31,354 nucleotides of DNA from a virus. The DNA is taken from the IMG/VR virus record IMGVR_UViG_3300042301_000459, positions 1-31,354 of that record; one strand, given 5' to 3'. Shown here in pieces: positions 22,399 through 29,702 of this stretch (position 1 is the stretch's first letter; each line of letters begins with the position of its first letter). Both the position numbers and the translations under genes were made by a program. The notes below the pieces were generated by a model that searched no databases, was not told the DNA's origin, and saw only the letters and a program-made list of their open reading frames with translations.

Positions 22399-24038
22399 AT
22401 GGCTTTTATCAATTCACGACAAAAATAAAAGATACTTTAAAGTTAGACCCGTTTGTAAAGACTGTTACTTACGGAGATATATTTCAAGTAGATTTAAATA
22501 AACAAACTATTTTCCCTTTGTCTCACTTAGTAGTAAATAATGTTACTAAGGAATCAAACGTTATGCGATTCAATGTTTCTATTCTTGCAATGGATATTGT
22601 AGACGTATCTAAAGAAGCAACTACTGATATTTTCATCGGTAATGATAACACGCATGACATTTGGAATACACAACTAAAAGTATTAGATAGACTTACTGAG
22701 TTGTTAAGACGTGGTTCAATTGTTTCAGAAGGTTACCAATTAGATGGAAACCCTACATTTGAGCAATTCACTGAACGCTTCGAAAATTACCTAGCAGGTT
22801 GGACTGTTACTTTTGATATTATTGTTTCTAATGACATGACTATTTGCGAAGTTGGAAGTTCAGGTAGTTCATGCGCTGATGCTTCTTATGTAATTACAGA
22901 TACAGATGGAAATATTTTGTATAACGGAAGTATTGCAAGTGGAGACAATGAAAACATTACAATATTAGACAGTGATTACTTAGTCGAATATATAAACGGA
23001 ACGCCAATAGAAAGCGGTTCTATACCAGCTGAGGGAAGTGTAACTATTCAAGTACCAAATCCTGTTACGTGTGAAGATGTTACTGTAAATGTAAACGGTG
23101 CATTTTGGGATAGCGTGCCTAGCGGTGGAACTGAGAATGTTATTGTACGTCAATCTTCAGGCTCTACACAAGTAGGTTCTATACAAGGTCAATACTTCAG
23201 GATAGCAGACTCAACGGCAGTACTCAAAACAACGGGCGGTACAACAATTTCTACAACTTCAATTAAAGCAGAAGCTAGTGCAAACATAGTAGCACCAAAC
23301 ACTACGATAGAAGTAAACGGAACAACTGAGGGTACTGTTGTAGCGGGTGCAACTGTTGATATTCAATTAAGCAATCCTAGCGGAACGGTAACTCCAACTT
23401 CAATAACTCAAGTAGGTAATGACTTACAAGTTGTTTTACCAGCAACTGCAACACCAAGAAGTACGGCTACACTTTTAAAAACTGGACAAACTACTTCGTA
23501 TAGAACTGGAGACGATGGAGATATTGAAGCAGGACGAGATGTATCATTTTTGATACTTGCAGAAAACAATCCATTTGGTAATACCAACAGATTTACAGAC
23601 GAGTTAGGAGGTCAAACATACACAAATAATATAGTAATTGATTGGAGTACTTATAACGGTTCGAAGGTTTTAGGCTATTACAGACGTTTATTAAATACAG
23701 GTGGTGTAACTTATGACTTTAGTTGGAATGATGCAATAGATAAAGCCTTAACGCATTCTGTAACAGGATTCACAAGTGGTTGGAGATTGTGGAATAGAAG
23801 AGAATTAGATAATATTATTAATTTAGAATATTCAAACGGATTTCCACCGCCTTTCGATAATGCTAGCGGTGGACAGATTGAAGCACAAAACCTTTGGACT
23901 TCATCAACTCTAAAAATCTCTACAACTCAGGCTTGGTATACTCAGTTTTACGGCTCACTTAATTATGGCGCAAAATCAGGAAATCGCAGAATTGTTGCCG
24001 TTCGTGATTTCACAGTTACAGGAACAACTTTATCTTAA
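22395..24038 (+). CDS. connector/tail-terminator protein fused to Lcl-type (DUF1566) lectin-fold domain
   Basis: A 547-residue protein. Residues 1-155 (FYQFTTKIKDTLKLDPFVKT, HDIWNTQLKVLDRLTELLRR, YLAGWTVTFDIIV) fit a connector or tail-terminator protein. Residues 165-395 are beta-rich repeats with Ser/Thr/Gly (for example VTVNVNGAFWDSVPSGGTEN). The last 104 residues match the DUF1566/Lcl C-terminal pattern: WNDAIDKAL, GWRLWNRRELDNII, NLWTSSTL, AWYTQF and a final VAVRDF. That fold is C-type-lectin-like and often binds carbohydrate or collagen. The chain would connect the tail to a receptor-binding function. An SD-like AAGGAGG precedes the start. Confidence 0.65.
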   Translation: MNGFYQFTTKIKDTLKLDPFVKTVTYGDIFQVDLNKQTIFPLSHLVVNNVTKESNVMRFNVSILAMDIVDVSKEATTDIFIGNDNTHDIWNTQLKVLDRLTELLRRGSIVSEGYQLDGNPTFEQFTERFENYLAGWTVTFDIIVSNDMTICEVGSSGSSCADASYVITDTDGNILYNGSIASGDNENITILDSDYLVEYINGTPIESGSIPAEGSVTIQVPNPVTCEDVTVNVNGAFWDSVPSGGTENVIVRQSSGSTQVGSIQGQYFRIADSTAVLKTTGGTTISTTSIKAEASANIVAPNTTIEVNGTTEGTVVAGATVDIQLSNPSGTVTPTSITQVGNDLQVVLPATATPRSTATLLKTGQTTSYRTGDDGDIEAGRDVSFLILAENNPFGNTNRFTDELGGQTYTNNIVIDWSTYNGSKVLGYYRRLLNTGGVTYDFSWNDAIDKALTHSVTGFTSGWRLWNRRELDNIINLEYSNGFPPPFDNASGGQIEAQNLWTSSTLKISTTQAWYTQFYGSLNYGAKSGNRRIVAVRDFTVTGTTLS

Positions 24039-24042
24039 AAAT

Positions 24043-24264
24043 ATGACAATTAAACTAGAAAACTTTTCCGCTACAATAGATGTTGAAAGCGTTGAGATAA
24101 CAAGCGTAACGGATAACGTAATAGCAAAGACTGCAAGCGTTAACCTAGTGATAAATAATAAGTACGGAACTACATTACAAGGGTTTGAATATACATCATC
24201 TTGGGAAGATAGCGATGTATTAGAATGGGCTAATAACGAACTGAATAAATACGTAATAAAATGA
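24043..24264 (+). CDS. hypothetical protein, 73 aa
   Basis: A 73-residue protein from ATG 24043. A longer in-frame start at 23965 lies inside the previous gene and its extra residues are shadow translation. The protein (MTIKLENFSATIDVESVEIT, ending WANNELNKYVIK) is beta-rich with a C-terminal helix. It is coupled by ATGA to the first membrane protein. It may be a tail fibre helper. Not recognised. Confidence 0.6.
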   Translation: MTIKLENFSATIDVESVEITSVTDNVIAKTASVNLVINNKYGTTLQGFEYTSSWEDSDVLEWANNELNKYVIK

Positions 24265-24491
24265 ATTTAGAAACCACTCTAAAGGGCATTAAAGACTACG
24301 GTATTACGGGCGTCTTAGTTGCGTGGCTATTTATTACGAATAACAGATTATCAATAGTAGAAAATAAACTTTTTGATTGTTACATGACGAAGCACTCAAG
24401 CGCACAAACTACGGAAAATATCTACATGATACCTGAGTTATTAGCTATATTACCAAGTAACCCAATAGGGAAAATAGAACACGATGTTTAA
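24261..24491 (+). CDS. BhlA/UviB-like membrane protein (holin-like)
   Basis: A 76-residue protein with one membrane helix near residues 13-27 (YGITGVLVAWLFITN) followed by NRLSIVENKLFDCY. The membrane helix plus R-x-x-x-VE-x-KL-x-DCY is the pattern of the BhlA/UviB holin-like family. It starts the lysis cassette: this gene, holin, spanin, endolysin. It would sit in the inner membrane and help release the endolysin. The family call is moderate. Confidence 0.6.
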   Translation: MNLETTLKGIKDYGITGVLVAWLFITNNRLSIVENKLFDCYMTKHSSAQTTENIYMIPELLAILPSNPIGKIEHDV

Positions 24492-24708
24492 AGAGTTAGT
24501 CAACGATACACTAAAGAAGAACGGCAAATGGAGTAGAACGTCTTTAACGATGTTTACAAGCTATATTATCGCTTTGGTTATGGCTATCTTAGATTTCTGT
24601 TTTAACGGTCTTAGATTCGATGTATGGCTAGGTTTAATCAGCGTGTCCATCGGTAGTAAAATAAGTGATTCACTAAGTAAAAAATTACACAATGATTCAG
24701 GAAGATAA
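24484..24708 (+). CDS. holin-like protein, 74 aa
   Basis: A 74-residue protein with two hydrophobic segments, residues 22-41 (TMFTSYIIALVMAILDFCFN) and 45-60 (FDVWLGLISVSIGSKI), and a charged C-tail (SDSLSKKLHNDSGR). Size, topology and place match a small two-pass holin, which forms the holes that let the signal-less endolysin reach the wall. It overlaps the BhlA-like gene by 8 bases and the spanin gene by 17. Confidence 0.7.
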   Translation: MFKELVNDTLKKNGKWSRTSLTMFTSYIIALVMAILDFCFNGLRFDVWLGLISVSIGSKISDSLSKKLHNDSGR

Positions 24709-25156
24709 AGAGTTTCGTTTTTTAATTATAGTAGCTTTGCTTTGCGCCTTTTGGATTGGCTTTCTATCTAGTTGTTCTCCGCAGTATCACATGGCTAAGT
24801 TTATAAAAAAGGGTGGTAAGATAAAGAATGATACTACTTTGGTAACGTTTAACGATACTATACGAATTAACGGTAAAGATTCAATTATCTACCGTACATT
24901 TGACAAAGTATGTCCTGAGATGAAATCCCCAAAAACACGCTATGAAACGAGAATTGAATACAGATACAAGACGAAAGTAGAAAAGGCGCAAATTAAGTAC
25001 CAAATCAAGTACATTAAACAACAAAGAAAAGAGGATAAAGTAAACAATAGGTTTAGATTTAAGCAAGAAAACAAAAATAACAAAACGTTAAATTTGCTTT
25101 TGATTGTATTGGGTTTAATAACATTGACTATATTAGCGTTTAAATTTTCTAAATAA
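24692..25156 (+). CDS. unimolecular spanin (u-spanin)
   Basis: A 154-residue protein with an N-terminal hydrophobic signal ending in a lipobox LSSC (Cys28), a Lys/Arg-rich periplasmic region (residues 35-130), and a C-terminal membrane helix (about 133-150, LLLIVLGLITLTILAF). A lipidated N-terminus in the outer membrane and an inner-membrane C-terminus in one chain is the u-spanin design; the known T1 gp11 is of similar length. It would fuse the two membranes in the last step of lysis. It lies between holin and endolysin. The short charged stretch before the signal is a weak point. Confidence 0.75.
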   Translation: MIQEDKEFRFLIIVALLCAFWIGFLSSCSPQYHMAKFIKKGGKIKNDTTLVTFNDTIRINGKDSIIYRTFDKVCPEMKSPKTRYETRIEYRYKTKVEKAQIKYQIKYIKQQRKEDKVNNRFRFKQENKNNKTLNLLLIVLGLITLTILAFKFSK

Positions 25157-25161
25157 AATCT

Positions 25162-25761
25162 ATGACAGAACACAAGTACAAAGACAAAGTGTTTAAAGGT
25201 GCTTCTTTTCCTGACGCTCCAATTAAGAACAACGTTAAAATAAGTTTCACTAAAGAACTAATTAACGAATACTTACCCACTATTGAAAAGGTAGAAGCAA
25301 GTAAAGGAGTTAAACTACTTTGTATCATTATGGCATCAAAGGAAGGTTTCTATAAAGGGACACGCTCTTACAGATGCAACAATCCTGGAAACATCGGAAA
25401 CACTGACAGCGGAAACAATAAATCCTTAAAAACTTTAAAGGATGGTATCGAATTACAAGTAAGTTACCTTAACCGAATTATTAACGGTCAATCGAGAGTT
25501 TATCCAATTGGTAAAAAAGTATTCATTAAACCTTTCTATTCTGAGGAAATTGCTAAGAACCAAAAGACCTACGGAATGTCTCCTTACTTACCAGGTTATG
25601 AGTTCTTTTTCGGTGGAGAACTAGAAGGCTTCGTTAAGATTTATTCAACAGGTGCAAGAGCAGGTAACAGCTATTTAAATATGATTATTTCATTCTTTGC
25701 AAATCATGGCATTAAGATTACCGAAAAAACAACATTAAAAGAAATATCACAAATTATTTAA
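25162..25761 (+). CDS. endolysin (lysozyme-superfamily)
   Basis: A 199-residue protein. The core is VKLLCIIMASKEGFYKGTRS with Glu61 as likely catalytic acid, then YRCNNPGNIGNTDSGNN, a motif found in lysozyme-like muramidase/transglycosylase families, and LKDGIELQVSYLNRIING. It would cut the glycan of peptidoglycan. It has no signal peptide, so it depends on the holin. It is the last gene of the lysis cassette and is followed by a terminator. Exact bond specificity is unknown. Confidence 0.8.
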   Translation: MTEHKYKDKVFKGASFPDAPIKNNVKISFTKELINEYLPTIEKVEASKGVKLLCIIMASKEGFYKGTRSYRCNNPGNIGNTDSGNNKSLKTLKDGIELQVSYLNRIINGQSRVYPIGKKVFIKPFYSEEIAKNQKTYGMSPYLPGYEFFFGGELEGFVKIYSTGARAGNSYLNMIISFFANHGIKITEKTTLKEISQII

Positions 25762-25783
25762 GCCTTCTTACGAAGGTTTTTTT
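25760..25783 (+). terminator. rho-independent terminator after endolysin
   Basis: CCTTC and GAAGG form a short stem with a TTAC loop, extended by A-T pairs, then a T run. It overlaps the endolysin stop, ending the late operon. Confidence 0.8.
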
Positions 25784-25815
25784 ATTGCAAAATGTCCCGT
25801 ATTTTAGTTAAAAAA

Positions 25816-25848
25816 TTGGACTTTTGTCAAGCTACACCTTTACATTTT
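25816..25848 (+). promoter_or_regulatory. possible weak promoter for the exonuclease
   Basis: TTG at 25816-25818, a 22-base spacer and TACATTTT at 25841-25848, one base off TAnnTTTG. It lies in the 137-base gap after the endolysin terminator. The match is imperfect, so this is tentative. Confidence 0.35.
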
Positions 25849-25898
25849 ACTAGGAAAGTAAAGATATCACCTTACAAATATTTACCTAAATTTTGAGT

Positions 25899-26669
25899 AT
25901 GAAGAAAAGAATGTTTTTTGACATTGAAACATCGTTTAACATCGGTATTTTTTGGCGCAGTGGTTATAATCTAACTATACAACCTGACGACATTATAAAA
26001 GAGCGTGCTATTATCTGCGTATCTTGGAAGTGGGAAGGTAATGATAAAGTACATAACTTGACTTGGGATAAAGACCAATGCGATAAGAAACTACTCAAAG
26101 CATTTATTAAAGAGTTAAATAAAGCGGATGAGATAATCGCTCACAACGGAGATAGATTCGATATTAAATGGCTTCGAACTAGATGCTTGTTTCATGGTCT
26201 TGAAATGTTTCCACAGTATCAAAGTATAGACACGCTTAAACACGCTAAAAGTCAGTTTAACTTCAACTCTAATAAACTAGATTACATTGCTAAGTTTCTT
26301 GGCGTTGGTGAAAAGCTGAAACACGAAGGTATGGATATGTGGAAAGCGATTATCTTCAACAAGGATGCAGAAGCACTTAAGCGCATGGTAGAGTATTGTG
26401 ATATGGATGTAATAGTCTTAGAGAAAGTCTACGAGAAACTACAACCTTACACAAAGCCAAAAGTTAATTACTCAGTTCTGCGAGGTGGCGATAAGTTCGG
26501 TTGCCCTAATTGCCAAAGCTACGAGATAAGATTACGTAAGACTTACACAACGCCAGCGGGAACTATTCAGCATTACATGAGTTGTAACAGTTGCAATAAA
26601 TCAAGCTATAAAATAAATAACAAAACATTTATTGATTACTTACAATGGAAAATGAAGAATAATATGTAA
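25899..26669 (+). CDS. DEDD 3'-5' exonuclease with C-terminal zinc ribbon
   Basis: A 256-residue protein from ATG 25899; an in-frame TTG at 25893 adds two residues only. The N-terminus FFDIET has Asp8 and Glu10, the ExoI motif. IIAHNGDRFDIKWL (79-92) with Asp88 is ExoII. YCDMD (167-170) is ExoIII. These mark a DnaQ/YprB-like ribonuclease H fold. The last part has a zinc ribbon with C202, C205, C229 and C232. It would degrade DNA 3' to 5', perhaps host DNA or recombination ends. It has its own gap before and a terminator after. Confidence 0.85.
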   Translation: MKKRMFFDIETSFNIGIFWRSGYNLTIQPDDIIKERAIICVSWKWEGNDKVHNLTWDKDQCDKKLLKAFIKELNKADEIIAHNGDRFDIKWLRTRCLFHGLEMFPQYQSIDTLKHAKSQFNFNSNKLDYIAKFLGVGEKLKHEGMDMWKAIIFNKDAEALKRMVEYCDMDVIVLEKVYEKLQPYTKPKVNYSVLRGGDKFGCPNCQSYEIRLRKTYTTPAGTIQHYMSCNSCNKSSYKINNKTFIDYLQWKMKNNM

Positions 26670-26710
26670 GTTTGCACTGATTCATAGTTCAAATTTTGTT
26701 TTGTTTAGGT

Positions 26711-26738
26711 TAAGCCCTCGAGAAATCGGGGGTTTTTT
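26711..26738 (+). terminator. rho-independent terminator after the exonuclease
   Basis: CCCTCGA (26715-26721) pairs with TCGGGGG (26726-26732, one G-U), with a GAAA tetraloop and a run of six T. It ends the exonuclease transcript and separates it from the next promoter. Confidence 0.88.
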
Positions 26739-26799
26739 AGTTTCTAAACCCTAGTAAAATCAACACTTTAAAAAATAGTTTGCATTTTTATTAACTTTT

Positions 26800-26832
26800 T
26801 TGTTAATAATTAAAATATTAATCGTAGGTTTG
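26800..26832 (+). promoter_or_regulatory. Bacteroidetes-type promoter for the second early operon
   Basis: TTG at 26800-26802, a 22-base spacer and TAGGTTTG at 26825-26832 match the Bacteroidetes consensus. Transcription would begin near 26839, leading to the 46-codon gene at 26872 and the coupled genes after it. Confidence 0.7.
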
Positions 26833-26871
26833 TAAGGTCAATGAGACACAGAAAAACAAAATTTAGAAATT

Positions 26872-27012
26872 ATGAAAGCATACGGATTTTACTTAAACGC
26901 AGAAAAACTAATATTAGCTAAAGAATTTAACAACCTAAGAGAATCAGATTCTTATTGTAAAGAAAATTACCCAAGTATTTATTGGAATATTGAAATAAGA
27001 AAAATACAGTAA
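26872..27012 (+). CDS. 46-aa small protein
   Basis: An ATG about 33 bases after the predicted transcription start opens a 46-codon frame (MKAYGFYLNAEKLILAKEFN, then YCKENYPSIYWNIEIRKIQ). It is beta-rich and aromatic. No family is recognised. It is the first gene in this transcript, so it may act early in infection. Confidence 0.5.
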   Translation: MKAYGFYLNAEKLILAKEFNNLRESDSYCKENYPSIYWNIEIRKIQ

Positions 27013-27037
27013 TTAAACAACCTATAAACAAAACAAG

Positions 27038-27268
27038 ATGAAAAGCAGAGTAATAGAATTACAAGAAAAAGCTAACCAACTTCTAGAGTTAGCAATCGCA
27101 ATGGATGAGAGAGTAGAATCAGCAGAACGATTTGAACAAGACTACAAAAAAGAACTTCCTTTATTATCCGAAAGATGGGCGCACCGAGCAGATACTCGAA
27201 AACGTGGAAGCAGAAGACTATGGAACGCATACCTACAAGTATTAACACAAATTAAATTAGAGTTATGA
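27038..27268 (+). CDS. hypothetical helical protein, 76 aa
   Basis: A 76-residue helical protein (MKSRVIELQEKANQLLELAI, ending LWNAYLQVLTQIKLEL) with a basic middle (RADTRKRGSRR). The next gene is coupled by ATGA. No motif is recognised. Part of a chain of small coupled genes downstream of a host promoter. Confidence 0.6.
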   Translation: MKSRVIELQEKANQLLELAIAMDERVESAERFEQDYKKELPLLSERWAHRADTRKRGSRRLWNAYLQVLTQIKLEL

Positions 27269-27471
27269 CACCGAAAGAAAAAGCAAAAGATTTAGTTGAT
27301 AAAATGTCTTTAAACATGATAGGTTATAGATGGAAATTAACCTCTAAAGAATGCGCATTAATTGCTATTAATGAAATGTTAAAAAATGATGGTTGGTCAT
27401 CAAACATTAATGAATGGAATGTATTTGAAAAATATTATAAAGAAGTAAAGAAAGAAATAAAAAAACTATGA
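27265..27471 (+). CDS. MTPxEKAK-family small protein, copy 1, 68 aa
   Basis: A 68-residue protein beginning MTPKEKAKDLVDKMSLN and ending YYKEVKKEIKKL. It is a paralogue of the gene at 28191, sharing the MTP-x-EKAK-x-LV start, a central ALIAI-x-E-like helix and the EVK-x-EI-x-x-L end. This is a widespread small protein in Bacteroidetes phages with no known role. It is coupled by ATGA on both sides. Confidence 0.7.
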   Translation: MTPKEKAKDLVDKMSLNMIGYRWKLTSKECALIAINEMLKNDGWSSNINEWNVFEKYYKEVKKEIKKL

Positions 27472-27704
27472 TTATTATAGAACTATTTGAAGACTTTGCA
27501 AAGGTCTTAGTAAACGGAAAAGAATTTGATATAGCAATACATCAACCCTCACAAGAAATCATTTTAGACATTAACTTTCTACGTGAATTTAAAAACTTTG
27601 ATGATATGAACGAATGCGATGAATGCTATCAAGGATGGTGTGATGATGGCGAAGGAGATGAAAGCCATTTTGTACGATGTGAATGCCAACCTAAAATTAA
27701 ATGA
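27468..27704 (+). CDS. hypothetical acidic protein with cysteines, 78 aa
   Basis: A 78-residue acidic protein whose C-terminal half holds NECDECYQGWCDDGEGDE followed by RCEC, giving five closely spaced cysteines (CxxC, C, CxC) that could bind a metal like a DnaJ- or rubredoxin-type knuckle. It is coupled by ATGA to its neighbours. Function is not recognised. Confidence 0.6.
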   Translation: MIIIELFEDFAKVLVNGKEFDIAIHQPSQEIILDINFLREFKNFDDMNECDECYQGWCDDGEGDESHFVRCECQPKIK

Positions 27705-27862
27705 GTTACGAAGAAGCAATGAACAGGTATTTAATACGTAAGTATCTGTTTATGATTGAGCAACTAGCAAAAAATCCGACTAAGTACTCAGATGAGAAAA
27801 TTGAAATACTAACAAACAGAATAAATAAACTAGATGAAAGCACTAAACACTTGGCTAAATAA
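27701..27862 (+). CDS. 53-aa hypothetical protein
   Basis: A 53-residue helical frame (MSYEEAMNRYLIRKYLFMIE, then KIEILTNRINKLDESTK) coupled by ATGA to the previous gene and overlapping the next by 29 bases. No family is recognised. Confidence 0.5.
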   Translation: MSYEEAMNRYLIRKYLFMIEQLAKNPTKYSDEKIEILTNRINKLDESTKHLAK

Positions 27863-28016
27863 AGACGTAAAGCCACAAACAAAAGAGAACGTTTACATTC
27901 CTAAACAACAAGTAAGAATACAGTCAACAGTTGATTACGGTCAAGGCATGACATTTAACGAAAAAGCGGAACACATTTTTAAACAGATAAAACAACTAAA
28001 TAATGCAAGAGGATAA
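27834..28016 (+). CDS. hypothetical protein, 60 aa
   Basis: A 60-residue basic protein (MKALNTWLNKDVKPQTKENV, then FNEKAEHIFKQIKQLNNARG). It overlaps the previous gene by 29 bases and the next by 14. No family is recognised. It is part of the same coupled run. Confidence 0.55.
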   Translation: MKALNTWLNKDVKPQTKENVYIPKQQVRIQSTVDYGQGMTFNEKAEHIFKQIKQLNNARG

Positions 28017-28194
28017 ACACTACAACAACACAAACGGAAGCCTTTACAAGTTTGCACAAGACCATGAGTTGAACGCTTGGGAGTTTGACATTCTAAAACG
28101 AATAGTAAGATGTCGTAAGAAAGGACAGTTTACTGAAGACTTAGAAAAGACGAAACGAGTAATTGATTTATATTTAAAAGAATTTGAAGCATGA
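28003..28194 (+). CDS. DUF3310-like small protein
   Basis: A 63-residue protein with SLYKFAQDHELNAWEFDILK then RIVRCRKKGQFTEDLEKTKR, the arrangement of the DUF3310 family (helix, R-x-x-KKG, then DLEKT), found in many phages near DNA-metabolism genes and sometimes linked with nucleotide kinases. The role is not established. It is coupled by ATGA to the next gene. Confidence 0.6.
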   Translation: MQEDKHYNNTNGSLYKFAQDHELNAWEFDILKRIVRCRKKGQFTEDLEKTKRVIDLYLKEFEA

Positions 28195-28412
28195 CACCAC
28201 AAGAAAAAGCAAAGGAATTAGTTGGTCAAATGTGTTTAAATGATTGCACCGATGAAAATATAGAACTCGTTAAGAAATACGCATTAATTGCAGTTGATTA
28301 TATAATTAAAAAAACAAGAAGTGTAGATACAATGCCTCCTAATTGTCAGAAAATAGATGATAATACAAGAGAATATTGGCAAGAAGTTAAACAAGAAATA
28401 CAAGCACTATGA
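28191..28412 (+). CDS. MTPxEKAK-family small protein, copy 2, 73 aa
   Basis: A 73-residue protein (MTPQEKAKELVGQMCLND, then KYALIAVDYIIKK and YWQEVKQEIQAL) that is a clear paralogue of the 27265 gene. The family's usual form is MTPKEKAKELV plus a helix plus YWQEVKQEI. Coupled by ATGA to its neighbours. No role is known. Confidence 0.7.
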   Translation: MTPQEKAKELVGQMCLNDCTDENIELVKKYALIAVDYIIKKTRSVDTMPPNCQKIDDNTREYWQEVKQEIQAL

Positions 28413-28657
28413 CAAAAGAACACTTTGAAATGACCTTAATTTTATCCATCCTTCCATCGTGTGCGGATAAGTTAGAACAGTTTCCATTTAGACAAATAGC
28501 AAAGATGAGACAAAACGAAGTAGTAAACGCTATCCGAAAACAAGATAAGCTATACATGAATACAGGAAACATAGAAATCTTTGAGCAACAGTTAAACATA
28601 CAAAGAGCTTTTTTACAATGGATTGATGAAGCATACAAAAACACAATAGAATCATGA
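28409..28657 (+). CDS. hypothetical helical protein, 82 aa
   Basis: An 82-residue protein (MTKEHFEMTLILSILPSCAD, then FRQIAKMRQNEVVNAIRKQD). It looks like a small helical cytoplasmic protein. It is coupled by ATGA on both sides. The function is not recognised. Confidence 0.6.
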   Translation: MTKEHFEMTLILSILPSCADKLEQFPFRQIAKMRQNEVVNAIRKQDKLYMNTGNIEIFEQQLNIQRAFLQWIDEAYKNTIES

Positions 28658-29067
28658 CACTAGAAGAACTTATAAACGAACTTGATTTAACCTCGAAATC
28701 TAGAAAGCGTGAAATTGTCTACACTCGCTTAGTTTTATTTCAATATCTAAGAACACAAAAATTAACGATGTACGCAATTGGTAATATTTTTAAGAAAGAC
28801 CATTCAACAGTTATTTATGGATTGAAGCAATACGAAATGCTAGACAAAAACAAGAAACACTATCCAGACTTTGCACGAATCAAAGACGATGTATTAACGA
28901 AGTTAGGTTTAACTGCAAAGCTACAACCGAAAGCCGAAGTAAGTTACTTAGAAAGAAAAGTATTGGAATGTAAAACGTATTTAGACCTACGAAACATTCA
29001 AGAAGAACTACAAAAAGTAATTTTAGAACGTGAAGAGGAAGAAATTTTTACAACGTTTGACATTTAA
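28654..29067 (+). CDS. DnaA domain IV-like HTH protein
   Basis: A 137-residue protein. Residues 18-60 have the layout of the C-terminal DNA-binding domain of DnaA: KREIVYTRLVLFQYLRTQKL, then AIGNIFKKDHSTVIYGLKQY, with the DHSTVI signature at 49-54. The ATPase domain is absent. DnaA domain IV binds DnaA boxes; a stand-alone copy could bind the phage origin or act as a regulator. The rest is a Lys/Glu-rich helix. It lies just upstream of the annealing protein and nuclease. Confidence 0.75.
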   Translation: MTLEELINELDLTSKSRKREIVYTRLVLFQYLRTQKLTMYAIGNIFKKDHSTVIYGLKQYEMLDKNKKHYPDFARIKDDVLTKLGLTAKLQPKAEVSYLERKVLECKTYLDLRNIQEELQKVILEREEEEIFTTFDI

Positions 29068-29089
29068 TTAACAAAAATGTTTATATTTG
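29056..29089 (+). promoter_or_regulatory. Bacteroidetes-type promoter for the recombination genes
   Basis: TTTG at 29056-29059, a 22-base spacer and TATATTTG at 29082-29089 match the host consensus. The start would be near 29096, just before the ATG at 29115. The -33 element lies in the end of the DnaA-like gene. Confidence 0.7.
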
Positions 29090-29114
29090 CAGAAACAAAA
29101 TAAAAAATAAGAAC

Positions 29115-29702
29115 ATGAAAAAAGAATCATTCGAGGATTTAATTCCTAAAACGCATCCAAATGGATTTTCTCCATTATCTATTAGTGAGATAGATTTTAG
29201 AGTACAATCAATTAACAAATTTGGTTATGCTACTATCTTAGCTTATAAAGACGCTAGAGCGGACATGAAACGATTAGATGAGCGTTTTGGTATGTTTGGA
29301 TGGCAAAAGAAATATGAAGTAATTAATGGCAATCTATACTGTTCAATCGGTATTTTAGACACTTTAAGAGATGAATGGGTATGGAAGCAAGATGTAGGCA
29401 CGGAATCAATGACAGAAAAAGAAAAAGGTCAAGCGTCTGATGCATTTAAGCGTGCTTGTTTTAATTTAGGCATTGGTCGTGAATTATATGATTATCCTAT
29501 AATTCAAATAAAGCTGAATCAAAACGAATTTAGTATTCAAAACTTTGGCGGTAAAGATGCAGTTAAACCTACATTCGAACTTAAGTTAAAAGAGTGGAAA
29601 TGGTTTAGTCAATGGATTGATGATAAGTTGACTTATTTAGCTTGCAAAGACCAAAATGACGTATTAAGATTTTCTTACGGTAAATTTATAAAAGAACTAT
29701 AA
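29115..29702 (+). CDS. Sak/Rad52-like single-strand annealing protein
   Basis: A 195-residue protein with MKRLDERFGMFGWQKKYEVI (51-70), VWKQDVGTESMTEKEKG and KGQASDAFKRACFNLGIGREL (104-124), the core of the phage Sak/Rad52-like annealing family. It would bind and anneal single-stranded DNA made by the nuclease encoded next. The next gene starts in the stop codon (TAATG). The length is typical of this family. It acts in phage recombination and repair. Confidence 0.82.
   Translation: MKKESFEDLIPKTHPNGFSPLSISEIDFRVQSINKFGYATILAYKDARADMKRLDERFGMFGWQKKYEVINGNLYCSIGILDTLRDEWVWKQDVGTESMTEKEKGQASDAFKRACFNLGIGRELYDYPIIQIKLNQNEFSIQNFGGKDAVKPTFELKLKEWKWFSQWIDDKLTYLACKDQNDVLRFSYGKFIKEL

Noticed and set aside
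23700-24038. Diversity-generating retroelement target at the lectin-fold end of the 22395 gene
   Set aside because: No reverse transcriptase is coded in the window and I see no near-copy template repeat differing at adenines. The fold alone is not enough.
23965-24042. Upstream start for the 73-residue protein
   Set aside because: The extra 26 residues overlap the end of the lectin-fold domain in another frame. ATG 24043 follows the stop after four bases.
26667-26674. Promoter TAAGTTTG right after the exonuclease stop
   Set aside because: The -7 element fits, but no TTG lies at the correct spacing (nearest is about 32 bases away) and a terminator follows within 50 bases.
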